Shown here: positions 44,788-58,200 of the stretch, one piece after another
Numbering within the stretch: position 1 is the first letter of the stretch
Layout: every line of letters starts with the position of its first letter
DNA from: Diprion similis
Taxonomy: Eukaryota; Arthropoda; Insecta; Hymenoptera; Diprionidae
DNA: 64,000 bases
Direction: 5' to 3'
Assembly (NCBI RefSeq): GCF_021155765.1
Contig: NC_060114.1
Span: 6,014,001-6,078,000 of the forward strand
Made by a program: the position numbers and the translations under genes
The notes under the pieces: model-generated
The model's input: the letters and a program-made list of their open reading frames with translations, nothing else
What the model was told of the DNA's origin: nothing
Database searches by the model: none

Positions 44788-47700
44788 ATGTCAAGCTGCA
44801 AACAAGACGTAGTTGGCTTCTTTGAAGAGCCAACGACGTACAAACATGATTTCTCCAATTATCCATCGTATAAACCGAGAGTGAGTTGAATTCGGAGACG
44901 CCATGTTTTGAATCGTTAATTTTCGCGTTATACTTTCATTTCACATTTATTTACGCCTATAATTTTACACTTGTCGCAATTGTACCGAGAGATTAGTCAG
45001 TTCATTTATCAATTCAAAGGGAATAGACTTTATGCGAGTTGAACAATTTCTTATACGATTCTCTAGAACATTCGTTTTAGAATTTTTCTGATATTTTTCA
45101 GGCTTTAAACTCTGAACACACTGTAAGATTTTTGATAAATTTTGTTAAAAGTACTGAATTTCAAACTTTATATACACAGATTAAATAAAATTCTATGAGA
45201 TTTTTCAACTCCTTTAAAATCTCTGGAATTATATGAAATCCAGTGCAACCTTGTGAAATAATTTGACATCTGAAAAAAATTTGAGATCCTTGAAATCGTA
45301 CAAAGTTCTAAAATTCTTTGGATTCTAACGAAGTTTTGAAAAAAATCTTTTGGCTTTTCTGAACTTTTTGGAATGTTGCAGTCTGAAAATCTGATTTTCA
45401 ATTTTTTTGATGAACGGATAATTGGTGCTTTTATTAGGAAATGATGAAGCAGGAACGTCGAACGGACTATTTTATTCCACTGCCGATTCAAAATCCTGCA
45501 CGATTACCCCGCACATTAACGAGCAACGACACGCTTCAAAAATTAGATTACAAATCGCGACTTCCTTTCGATGCGATGCTGAGACCCAAAGAGATAGTCA
45601 GTTCAGATCCGAGGGAACCGTTTTGTGTGAAAAACATAACGGATGATGGAATGGAGGAATCAATCAAGTAACGATCCGAAGATCGTGCCAGGGATCAAAG
45701 GCCTTCCACTAAAGTCGGTGAAAGTGATAAAATCGGCCATTTGTTTTTGTAAAGTATCAAAAAGAGTAATTGTAAAAATCAAAATACGATATATCTTTAC
45801 ATTTTTTAGAATTGTTTATACTGAAGTGGAAGAGTGATTTTTTTCTTGAACATTGTCTTGAACAGAAATTCTAAGCGATTAGCGGATCTACTAATCTAAA
45901 CGAATTTAAGGAAATCAGTAATTCTCTTGAAGGAAATTAGAAAACTTTGTACCGATCTGAAAATATTTTTGTTTATAAAGAATTTGAAAATTTATCGAAA
46001 CCGATATTTAAATTTCGAAATATCGATCTATATTATTTTGGCAATTGTATACCGCTGGTTGAAGATTCATAGAGAATAAAAATTTGCGCATCGATTGAAG
46101 ATTTTGGGAGTTTTTAAGATATTATGAAGATAATTAAAATCCAGGAGTAGAATATTTGTTTTTAGAAACTTCGGGAAATTAGGAAATCTAATTTAATAAT
46201 TTTCTAACGATTTAAAAAAAATCCACATTGAAGCCATTTTTGACTTGTTTTCATTATTCGAAATTTTTCAATTACGATTAGAACAATTTTCTTGAACTTA
46301 GATTCAAGTGGAAGACCAATATTTAGTGGATCACGGCAATTGAATAGCATTAAAAAATCCCCAGGACGAGACCTAGGCAATACGTAAGTCCCGGGATAAG
46401 TCTGGATGACGTTGATGACCGGGAAATGAGAAAACTCATGATAGATTTCACGTACATGACGACAACCGGTCGAGCTTCTAAAGAAGCATGGTCAGAATTC
46501 CGTCCCAACGAAAAGTCGTCTCTGCCGAATACAGTGTTCGAAAAAAATGTCAATCCAGTAAGTCGCATCTCAAATTATAGGAAAAATTCTATGTCACTGT
46601 GTCGTTTAATTTTTTTCCGGAATTCTTTATCTCACGAGGAATCTATTTGTTGTTTTTTTTTTCTCTGTTGTGACATTTATTTTCAGTTTTTTGCATTTTT
46701 AGAAGGTGAAAACTTTTTTACTGTTGGAATTCACCAACAAATAATGATAAATGACGATTTGTCAAAGTATTTGACATTTTAAAACTAATCGATTCTTCGT
46801 TTTAATCATTCTCTAATTTCTTTTTTATTGACTAACAATTTATTGTTTTTAACTCAATTTCATAATGATCAAAACTAAATATTTAGTCTGAAATTATTCA
46901 AAGTATCATATTTGCATCAATTTAAAAGAATAGAACCGCTTTTACAATATTTCGTGTCCAATATTGAAATATCTAAATATTTTCACATCGGATGATTTTT
47001 ATAGATATTTGTTCAAAGGTATCAATTTTTTCAACACTTTTCCTATAGACATTTTTTTTTTTTTTTTTACACAAAATTCTGCAATTTTACCTTGCACATG
47101 AAACTTGACAAGCTATTTTGTAAGTTCTGCGCTGCAATTGCAATATTCAACAATAATTTATTAAACAAATTGAAGGGAAAATTTTCGACGTTCTGTTTTT
47201 TCTGCTCCATTCGTTTTGCCATCATTTTCTACTATTACTTGCTAGCTAGCGCTACGTCTAGATCTTCCCCCTAATATTCCGGACGATATTCTAAGCGAGG
47301 CAATGAAATCGGAATATTTACGAGAACCGTACAATGTCGACTTGACTTCCAAGTTTTGGAAGGATAGAAGAAACGCCAAGTGGGTATTTTTCCAAAGAGA
47401 AAAAAAATGTCTAATTAAATTTTGATTACAGATTTTATAGAAAGCGATCAACTTTATTATTTTGGAATAAATTTTCCTGGCACAGTTTTATAATCTGAAA
47501 ATACTAGGTTTAAGTTTTGACATGTTGATAAGTTGAAAATTTTCGAAAAATTGTTTCAAAATGGCCTTTTTTTTCGATGGCTTAAAGAGCAAATTGAACC
47601 TTTTGCATAAAAAAATCTATATTTTTATCCTAAAAAAAGAAAGAAAAAAAAAATTGAAAATTGTAGACAATTTCTGACATTGAAAAATTTGAGCTTCTTA

Positions 47701-48334
47701 ACTATCTAAATATATTTCGATTGATTGTTCTCAGTGTTGTTAGTTTATGTGTATCTAGTTCGACATTAAAACATCGAATCAAATCCCATGATCATTAGCT
47801 CTGAGAAAACTATGGTGGAACTGATAAGTAAGGAGGAAAAGGATAAGGTACGGAATTTGATAAAGGACAACAAGCTGCGATTACCTTATGACAAAATACC
47901 GTTGTCATACGGAGGATTCAGACCTCGATTCGCGATGAAAGTACCATTAGAAGCCAAGGAATTATCCCCGCTAGATCCAAATTTGAGCGTTGCCAAAGCA
48001 ATTGACGCGTGAGTTGAGATACCGTCGAAAAAATTACTCTGGGATTTATAAAATAGTGAACCAATTTCACCGTGTGTAAAAGTCATATTTTCACTGTTTT
48101 TTTTACTATTTTTCGTTGCTTTTGTAGTATTTTTTTTCATGAGAAAGTGATCAAGTGTTTAATAAAGTTCACAACTCTAGTCGAGCGTATTTTTTTTTTT
48201 TTTTTATCCGAATGGTTATAAATTTGCTTTATAATTTTTCCAACCGTTTTACAGTTTCAGAGAATTGTTTGATGATTGTTTTATTTTTCTTCTCTGTTCA
48301 TTTCAGGAGGTTTGCTACCGATCATAGATCTTGA
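44788..48334 (+). CDS. SMRP1/SPMIP6-like sperm microtubule-associated protein (tentative)
   Basis: Six coding exons with GT-AG introns and closing phases: 44788-44880, 45438-45667, 46365-46557, 47246-47379, 47799-48008 and 48307-48334, giving 295 residues. The gene structure is well supported; the family is less certain. There is no signal peptide or TM segment, and the protein is rich in Pro, Lys and Arg with short aromatic motifs, as in proteins inside ciliary microtubules. Exon 3 QYVSPGI, then MIDFTYMTTTGRASKEAW, and exon 4 REPYNVDLTSKFWKD, then exon 5 LRLPYDKIPLSYGGFRPRF follow the same order as matching stretches of vertebrate SMRP1 (C9orf24/SPMIP6, about 260 residues), a manchette and sperm-axoneme protein. 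Similarity is weak and from memory, so no symbol is given. The exon 3 and exon 5 acceptors have poor pyrimidine tracts. It lies in tandem with CCDC28. Confidence 0.55.
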
Positions 48335-49258
48335 ATAGAGTTTATAACAAGTTACGAAATCTCAACGATGCATATATCACTTTTTATTTGTATACATATA
48401 TTTATATAATTCCATTAATTAAAAAATAATACTACAATAGAAGGTATTTAAATAGAACATAATCAACTCTGGGGTAAAATCTATTATACAAATTCAATAA
48501 ATACAATGCGTAGATTATTTCTCAGGTGTCTGTAAAAATTTGATATCACTATTTTGGTCTTCTTTCATCAACCGAATCTCTCGTTTTTTATTATATATAT
48601 TTTATTTATCAAGTTTTTACCACAAACACGAGATTCTCAAGCTATCAGGACCGAAAAAATTATACAAGTACAAAGTAAATTCGTTGTTCCTTTATTTTTT
48701 GGCTTCGTTTTGATTTTGCATACCTCTAAGATTTTTGGTTTTTATTCGATTATTACAGCAGAAATAAAAAATCGAAAAGAAATCTAAAATTTTCCGTAAA
48801 GACTGTTTCATTTTCAAGTTTTATCTTTCACTTTGTTCATTTTTATGACCGAAATTAGCGATTTTTATTACAGTCTTCATCAAAAACGAGAGATTTGAGC
48901 TCCAATTAGTGGATATAAAAAAAAAAAAAAAAAAATTAAATTTTTTCTTACAGCAAAGGTTGAAAAATCTCAAACTTTTTCATCATCGAATTATAATTCG
49001 CATATTTACAATCGTACTTCGATATTCACCCGGATTTTCTACGATTTATTTCTTTATTATTGATTAATAATGAAAATCGTCAAAGAAAAAACTCCACATT
49101 CAACGAAAAGATATTCTCGCAAACCTTTGCAAACTTCTATTCCGATAAAAATTTATTATAACTTTTTAATAAAATTTTGTAAGCAAAGTTTAACGCCGCT
49201 GGAAGATTATTATTGAATGCTGCGTTATTATGTAAATTCTGCGAATCTTATATACAGA
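48335..49258. other. Convergent 3' ends of the SMRP1-like gene and MROH1
   Basis: The plus-strand SMRP1-like gene and the minus-strand MROH1 gene end toward each other here. An AATAAA at about 48497 could serve the plus gene, and TTTATT (AATAAA on minus) at about 49151 could serve MROH1. The rest is AT-rich with A-runs near 48918 and has no recognisable gene. Confidence 0.5.
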
Positions 49259-52200
49259 TTAAAGAGTGAAACACATCGAGAGCGCTTTAGCTGCTCGGGA
49301 TCGAACGATACTTTCGGTGTCTCTTAAAAGCTGCAAAAGTCGCTGAACGTCGTCGGGTTCTGGAGGATTCAGAAAGCCAAGAATGAGGGCCGACGTTGCT
49401 CTGACGTTCGGATTCTCAGATCTAGAATATCCTCTGCTGACCGAGTTCCTGCCAAATTAGAGTTACTCTTTTTATTGCAAATGAAAAGTAGAAAAAAAAT
49501 AATATATATATTAACAATTTACCAAACATGGCGAATCACAAGTGACGAAATATTTTTTGATCAAAAATAAATCTGGTTTTCACGCAATAACTCAAATTAT
49601 GATTATTATTTTGTTGAATCAAATGACATTTCTTTAAATAAAAGAAACATTCATTGCACCAGATCTCATTGAAATTTCCACGTTTGAAAATAACTGCCAA
49701 AAAAATTGCCAAAAGAATTTCAAAATTAAGAAAGCCATTGACAAATTCTATGAAGAGCTATTGCCAAAAAAAAAAAAGAATAGTGCTGGACAAGAAAAAT
49801 TAAATAATTACCCAGAACTTTGAATTTGATGTCCGAATATCGTTTGCTCACCTGAGTTCAGTAACACGTTGAGGAATTTCTCGAATCATGCACTGTATCA
49901 AAGCGCAGACGAATTTTTCGACATCCAATTTATTCTCTGCCTTAAGATGCGTATGAATAATAAACGCCAGTGATTCGGATTGCAGGAAATTCGCCGAATC
50001 ATGCAGCGTATCTCTTACAGCCTGTTAAAAATTCAGGAAAAATGACATGTGACGTTGAGAATTTGAATTAAATTAATTGAGTTTTGATTCTTTTTGCTGA
50101 AATTTGTCATAAATTTTGTGCAGGTAGGCAAAAGAAAAATGAAAAAATTCATTCAACGTACTAAATAAGGAATAAAATAAATTTTTTGATCACTTTTTGG
50201 TGAGTCAAAATGACGTTTCTTGAAATAAAAGAGAAGGAAACATTCCTTTTGTCGTATTGATAAATTCAAAAATTCATTTTTTCTTGTTACCAAAGTATCT
50301 TCATCAGCCGAAAAATTAAATATGTTTAATACTCGAAAATTGAAAGCTCAAATCAGTGCCTGAAAAATTTTGAATATAGTTCCAAACTTTATTTAATAAT
50401 TTTAGAAAGTATATTTTAGCGACCTTAGCAACCGCCAGATTTGGATCTTCGAGTCTGACGATGAGGCAGGGCAAACAGCCAAGAAGATGATCAGACATAA
50501 CTTCGTCGGCGTTGCTGGACAGCGATTTCCAGGTGTGAGCAATGGCGCCGAGAGCGTTAATGGCGGCCAATCTCATTTCCCAATTTTCCTTCTCGATGAA
50601 AGGCTTCAGGGAAAGAATGACTCGTGGATTTGGCAGCCGCTGACCTTTTATCGACAAAAGCACTGCCAAGCCACGAAGCGATTCCAGAGCGACTCCATTT
50701 CCACCTTCACTTCCGGCCGGCACCTCGAGCTGCTCTAATAAAGTGTCTATTGAACTTCCTATATGCTCTTCGATCTGAAAGGAGGAATTTGGCATTCATT
50801 ATTATTTCGGATTGGAACAGTTTGACGAAAAAATATGTACAGATTCAATTATTATGACAATTGATTTGTAGGTTAGGCCGTGGCTAAGGAATATGGCGTC
50901 GAAAACTGGGCTGTCAGCGGATTGTTTCAGGCCAATTACTCAAACATAGAAGTACAGACGTCTCAGTGCAATCTCTGAGGCCTTAGTTTTTGTGCAAGGA
51001 ATCCATATGCTGGGAAAAATACGATGAAAAAGGTATTTTATAATTAAATATGGCATGGTTAGTGAAGTGCAATTTTTTTCCACCAGATGTCCACAATTCA
51101 CTCGAAGATCACATGAATAATATCAGTCAATTGACATTGATTTCGAATGATGTTTATCAATTTTCAAATTTTTAATAAATTAGTCAAGTTTCATTAATGC
51201 ATCATACTGATGATCGATTTCTGGATAAGGGAAATCACAACACATACCTGAAAATCACCCAAATTGTTGAAAATAAATGGAAATCGTATGATAAATCTGA
51301 AATCGACGAAAACACATGATCAGAAAAAGTCTACGTACAAAAAACTTATTTTTTAAAGTGAAAAGAAAGACGTTGAAAAAAATTCCCGTAAATATTATCG
51401 ACCTCGATGATGCTGAACACCAAATAAAACAACATCTCCAATATTTGAAAAAGATGAATCAATATACCTGCGGCGTAATTTATTCGCCATGTGACTCCAA
51501 AGGGTTTTCAATACTTCTATAGTTACCTCGATTAATTCTTCATAATTTCGAAGGACATTTTTAACTCATTCGACTTCCTTGGAATTACAGTTTTATTTAC
51601 AACTATTGACTCAGCGAGTCCTTGAGTCGAAGTTGAACCTAAATATCTTACCTGATCAGAATCAAGGTAAGACACTCGGGTCAGTCCGATGATGGCAAGT
51701 CTTCTAACGAGCGGAGACGAGTCTGCTGTTGCTTCGTGAAGCGTGTTCAGTATCGCCTCGAGCCAAACGTCGCCACAACCAGGCCTGCCAACAAGTTCCG
51801 AATAAAAAGCAGCAGAGACTGCTCTCTGGGCTGGAATCGTGCTGGTGGCCAGCTGGCACAGCGACCTGGCCAGAGTGACTATCGTGTCTTTGCTGGTCAT
51901 GCATCGAACCACCGAACAGACGGTGGATATGAGATTTTCCTCCGCTTTGCAGTCGGACTCGAACACCTGGAAGATGAGCAAACGTTGTAAGCTGCCGGAA
52001 TAAAATGTCAGAAAAAGTGTCAAATGGAAGTCTCAATGTTCACAATCATTCCGGTGGTAAAGAAATTTCGGAAAATACTTACAATTTCTGATTTTGAAAT
52101 TACTCAGAAATATATAATGTTTTTGATAAGTTCTGAGATTATTTTGTATTGTTTCAGGCAATCTTTGAACTATTCTCATGTCGATTGAGCGAGTTCAAAA

Positions 52201-55200
52201 TTTTTTACACAGTTTAAGGAAACACGATTAAAATCCTAAAATATTTACAGAACGTTTTTAAGGCCTTCGAAATTTTTAAGACTATAGTGGATTCCTATTT
52301 CCTTTGGTCTCCAAGCAACACTTACAGATCCATTCAATATCCCGCCAGCGACGTTCGGATTGACGACGTTTAGGACTTGGGTAAGTGCAGTGTAGGCTTC
52401 GTGATGAGGATTTATTTTGTAGGCTTCTTTGTTCGGGACAAATCCAAACTTGCAGTTTGTAGGCGCTATTGGAGCGTTGGCGTAAAGCCAAGCAGCCATG
52501 CTGGCCAGGAGAGCGAAAATCAGCTCGGGCAGTCGCTTCTCAATGAGCAAATCTGAGTTTGTTGCTTGGAAGAAATGACCGAGGGCTACAACCGCCGCCA
52601 ATGAAGAAAACGAGGCGACGTTAGTCTTCTCTTGGCACATCGCACTGACTCCGTTTTCTTCCAACATCTTGTTACTCGTCAGTTGCTGGAGAAGCAGGTC
52701 CAGAACCTGCTCAAAGAAAAGAGAGTTACTGATCAATTGCCACCAAGTATAAGTTCCATGGATTTGAAAATATAGGCGAAATGGATGCTAAGAAATTTCA
52801 AAAAGAACTTTAGAAAAAAAAAATCAACTGAGTGAATCCTAAGATCGAATCTTGAGTCGAATTTTTGTCGAATAAATTAAGAACTCAAATCAACTGGAAA
52901 TGAAAAATAAATATAACCATAACGATGAGAATAACTGAGGAAGATTATGAACTTAGGAAGCTTGATCTGGCTTGATCAATGAAACGAGAAATACGAGTCG
53001 AAATAATTTTTTTTACCTGTATTCCGATTTCGTCACTTGTTGCAAATTCCTTCCAGCAGATCTCGGCGTCTTTGCTTAAAGGCAAAGGTTGCCTGAGAAG
53101 AGCCTCAACGATTTCGTGTGGATGATGAGTCGCGAGTGTCTTAATTGCATTGATGGCCCCTTTTTTACAGCTCACATTTTCAATGTGTCTAAGTTGCGTC
53201 AGGATTTCAGCTGAAAATTTGACCCGTTATAATGATAAAATGCTAGAAAAAATTTTACTGGGCAGAGGTCTATTCATTATTTTTCATAAAAAAAATTTAC
53301 TGTACAGAATAAAGACGTTAAAAAAATATAAGTCCATCAAAAATGCAACAATCACTAAAGAAATGGCGATAGTAAGAAAAATTAAGCTTATAGTTAAAAT
53401 AATCAGTATTAATATAATTTATTCAGTTTTGAAAATGTTGAGAGCATAACAATTCTAGGATAGAAAGGCCGATTGCAAGGTAATACTTTTTTTGTACTTT
53501 TACAAAAATTGCAAACGGTAAATTTTTTCCCAAACACTCGTGTTGTTCTCTACAATTCTTCAATTTCAAACTTTCAATTTATTGTTAAAGAAGAATGGAA
53601 AAGCGGAAAAAGATTCACGAAGCTGTAGGTGTAATATATCGTATGTTAATTGCGTGATTAATATGGTTAAAAAAAATTATATCGAACGCATATTATAGAT
53701 ATTATATGTACATATTCTGCGTACAAGTTAGGTGAACAGCAGCATGCGCCAGGTCGGTGCCTCTGACCTTAAAATGTTGAGCTAAAGAAATGGCTGAAGC
53801 CAAACAGCCGTCCCCTCGACTATTTAGATCGAGAATTAACCCCTCTGCCAAAGCGACGGCCTCGCCGCCAGCGACCCTTTCGCTAGCAGCTGCGGCTAAA
53901 GTCTGTAAGAAGAAGTACCAATAAAAGGTGTTGGTTGGATTATAAAGATCGTTAGATTTTATCAATTATTTTAGAGCTGGTCTCGTATTTATGTAATCGT
54001 GTATTGATTATTTCGCGAAATGTTGTGTACAAACAAACCACAAAGATCTATTTAAAGAAAGAAACATTCAATATTTCGGTATGGCTTGGATACAGATGCT
54101 TCATTTCTAATCATTTCGAGAAGAGTAAGGATCTAATGATTTTGGTGGTAATGGTAGAAATAGTGGCAACATTAATAGCAGTAGTAATAATGGTTTTAGT
54201 GGCATTGATAGTTAAAACAGTGGTAATAGTGGAAATAGTGGTAATAGTGACTTTAGCGGTAATAATTGAAATAGTGGAAATAGTGGTACCACTATCAATA
54301 GTGGTAATAGTGATTTTAGCGGTAATAATTGAAACATTGAAAATAGTGGTAACAGTGGTAATAGTAGTAATAGTGCATTTAGTGATAATAGTTAAATAGT
54401 GGTAAAAGTGGAAATAGTGGCAATACTAATACCAGTAGTAATAGTGGTTTTAGAGGTATTAATAGTTGAAACAGTGGTAATAGTGGAAATAGTGGCAACA
54501 GTGTCAATAGTGGTAATAATGATTTTAGCCGTAATAATCGAAGCAGTGGAAATAGTGGTAACAGTGGTAATAGTAGTAATAGTGCTTTTAGTGGTAATAG
54601 TTAAATAGTGGTAAAAGTGGAAATAGTGGAAACACTAATACTAGTAGTAATAGTGGATCTACAGGTATTAATAGTTGAAACAGTGGTAATAGTGGAAATA
54701 TTCATAGTCAATAGTGGCAACACTAATACTAATAGTGATAGTGGTTTTAGTGGTATAAATAGTTAAAACAGTGGTAATAGTAGAAATAGTGGTTACAGTG
54801 TCAATAGTGGTAACAGTGATTTTAGCCGTAATAATTGAAGCAGTGGAAATAGTGGTATGAGGTGGTAATAGTAGTAATAGTACTTTTTGTGATAATAGTT
54901 AAATAGTGGTAAAAGTGGAAATAGTGGCAACACTAATACTAGTAGTAATAGTGGTTTTAGAGGTATTAATTGAAACAGTGGAAATAGTGGAAATAGTGGC
55001 AACAGTGTCAATAGTGGTAATAGTGGTTTTAGTTATAATAGTTGAAACAGTGGTAATAGTGGCAATACTAGTAACAGCGGGTTTAGTGGTAATAATAGTT
55101 TCAGCGGTAATAGTGGTCTTAGTGGCTATAGTAGTAATAATAGTTACGGTGGTGAGTGTCAAAAACATTGCGCATCATTTAATATCATTTCATAGAATTC

Positions 55201-58200
55201 CTTAATTAGTTCGTAGAATTTCATAGAATACTTTGGCAAATATTTCACGACTATACAGAGAGTTTCTCTTTCTGTGGAACGATGCGTGCGAATTATTTAT
55301 GCAACTGGATTTACAGCCCATTTTCAGGTCGAGCATCATATCTTGCCACAGTCATCCTAAACGTCAAATATCACTTGTTTTGACAACGGTTCGGACACTG
55401 AACTATAATATGGCGCACAAACTGAAGTGAGAGCTGTAACTCCGATTGCTTGAAACTGAAATGTCTTGTTTCCAATAAGTTTTGTTATTGTTTTGTTTGA
55501 CTCACCTTCACGCCCTCGTAAAGCGTGTTCATATCCTCGTTTATTATCACTCTTTTTATTTCGCTAAGATCGTGATCTATGTTGTTGTCAGGCAGCGTCG
55601 ATCTATGCTTGGCACTTATACTCAGTATTAGAGCGACGCAGTCGACAATCAACGATCTGAAAACCGGCTCTGGATCTGTGCTTCGCGACAAAATTCTTCC
55701 CAGTAATTTTCCCGGCTCCAGTCTACCGCCCGGATATGTGTACTTGAGTAAATCGTGATACGATCTGTAACGCAACGACGTCATAAATAATTTTTACACT
55801 GCATCATAAAACAATTTATATCAAAATAACATAATCATAAAATAATTTTTTCAATCGTCAAGTTAATCAGTGATTAATAGAATATTCTAAAAAGGTAAAA
55901 AAATAAAGAAACTGATTAACTATACTATTTTATTTCTATTTTCAGTTATATCATTTTCTGTTAAGCTTTCTATTTGACTAAGAGTTCTTGAACGTTTTTT
56001 TTTTTTAATTTCGTTCTTAGCACGTCAGTAAAAAAAAAAGATTAAATATAAAAATAATTATGAAAATGAACTCTTTATTTTCACTTTTTTGGGGAAGGAG
56101 GGGGGGAGGGGTTCACTTTTTTCCCACTTCCAGATGAACAATACTAGAATTGTCTAGCTATTTCAGTAACTTTATGGAACTGTTATTTAAAAAATTTTTA
56201 TTCCAATTTCTCTGAAATTACTTGATTTTATCGCAGCTTTTTGAGTGACTTGAAATTCTACTAATTATCTACCTGAGGGTGGAGCGAAGGGTGAGAAGTG
56301 CAGCTTTCCTCTCGTAATAGAGGCCAGTTTGCATCCAAGGTAAAAGAGAATCGCTCAATTCTGCCAGTGCGTCTGAAGAATCTGCAACAACTTCGCTGCA
56401 AACGACTCCCAAGCTATTCAATACTTGCATTTCATCCGGTAGCAGCAATGAATTAATCTAAAAGATTCGAAAACATTTTACAACAGTTATCACCCGAAAG
56501 TGAATATAGAACACTCAACAAAAAAATTGCAATCAGGTTGTAACTATTGTATTTATGAAGCCAGGGTTATCGAACCAACGAAAAAATCAGAGGTTTAGGC
56601 TTTTGAAACTCATAATATGAAATTTTTTACCATCATATATATGTATATGAAAAAATAACACTGAAAAACGAATTGTGGTTTGGGAAAATAGTAATTTCTA
56701 TCATTTGTCGTGACCACATTATCAATTCCCAACGGTTGATAAACTGTAAGCCTTTTTCTATATTATGCGAAAAATTTGATTTTTTGAAAACCGATTAAAA
56801 CAAACTATAAATATCGTGCTAATTTTGTATCCAAAATGAAAAAATACTTACTTCGGTACTCGCAGGGACAACTTTGTGAATCAGTGTGCTGAGCAGGACT
56901 TCTCGTTCTTCTGGACTTAGGAGTGGTGGTATCCTTCTATGAACCGTGTTAAGGATCAGACATTTGAGGATTAAAAAAATTCAGTTCTTGGAATCGGTAA
57001 TTATTCCAAGTCCTATTCTACTAGCCGATAAGAAGACACTCAATTTGTTCAGATTTTTCAAATCAAACGTTCTAGAGTTTTAATTTTTTTAAATCGTCTT
57101 TTTTTTAAAAAATGACGTTTAGGTAAAAAAAAAAACGTGAGGATTGACAAAAAAAATTTCATTCAAATAAAATGCTCAATTCGATTCAAAATTTTATAGG
57201 ATAAAAAAAAAAGTGAACAAATCTACAACCTCCTCAAAGATGATTTTTTCCGTCACAAAGAACTGAGTTTTTTGTTTTTATGAAATTTTTTTTCTCAAAC
57301 CTCACGCGTTTCCGCTACGCGGTCTTGAAAAATGTAATATTTTCAAAAAGACGATACGAAAAAAAAAAATCATATCCCGAAACTGTTTGATTTGAAATAT
57401 TTGAAAAATATTGAGGGTCTTCTCATCGGCTAATAGAATTTCGAAAAAAAATTAAGAACTGAATCCGAAGATATGACGTCAAAAGTGGGTCGACTTCAGC
57501 CGGATGCTTGCTTTGAAATAAACAGACTTTAATCGTTGCTTGGTTAAACGAAGGATACATCAGCGAGATGACTGCCTTGAGTATCGCTGAATAGAGCTGA
57601 AGCGGCCTGTGTCCAGACGATGTCTGAAGTAAGGCTAGGACAGAAGCCAAGGCTGGTCCTCGCATGCGGAACCCAGTGCTCTCTGGTAATCTGTTGGGAT
57701 GAGCAGCCCCTCCGACCTTAGAAATTGAAAATGGAACTATAACGCTCATTGTCAGTGGAATATTGGTACGATTGGATGTATTTTCTTCCGAATCTGAATT
57801 ATTTTTAATGGTGCGTTGATATTTTTTTTTCAAAATTATCGATACAAAACTTTGATATAATTTCGTGATCGTAAATGATTCAATAAAAACGCCATTTGCA
57901 ATTTTACTACACCTGGAAAAAATTGTATGAGTAGAATGAAAAGAATAATTTTGTCTTCCCAGTGATATTGAAAAATTTCTTGTTCATATTTGGTGGTGGT
58001 TTTGATAAGCTAGATGAAAATAAGCATAATCTTGTCATTTTTATTATCTTGACGAAAATGAGGAAAAACTTGTCTGTATAGGTGAAAATAAGGATAGTCT
58101 AGCCTATTTGATTGTCTAGATGAAAATGAGGATAATTTTGTGATCATCTACATGAAAATCTAGATAAAAATTGGAATCATCTGATCTTTTTCATTATCTA

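Noticed and set aside
50870-51015. Possible extra MROH1 exon between 50774 and 51652
   Set aside because: After the acceptor near 51012 the required phase stops after eight codons; exons on each side join in phase 0 without it.
54004-55205. Val/Ile-rich and Thr/Ile-rich open frames of 70-130 codons on both strands
   Set aside because: They are readings of the GTAATAGTG-type minisatellite inside an MROH1 intron; composition follows the repeat unit and opposite-strand frames are equally open.
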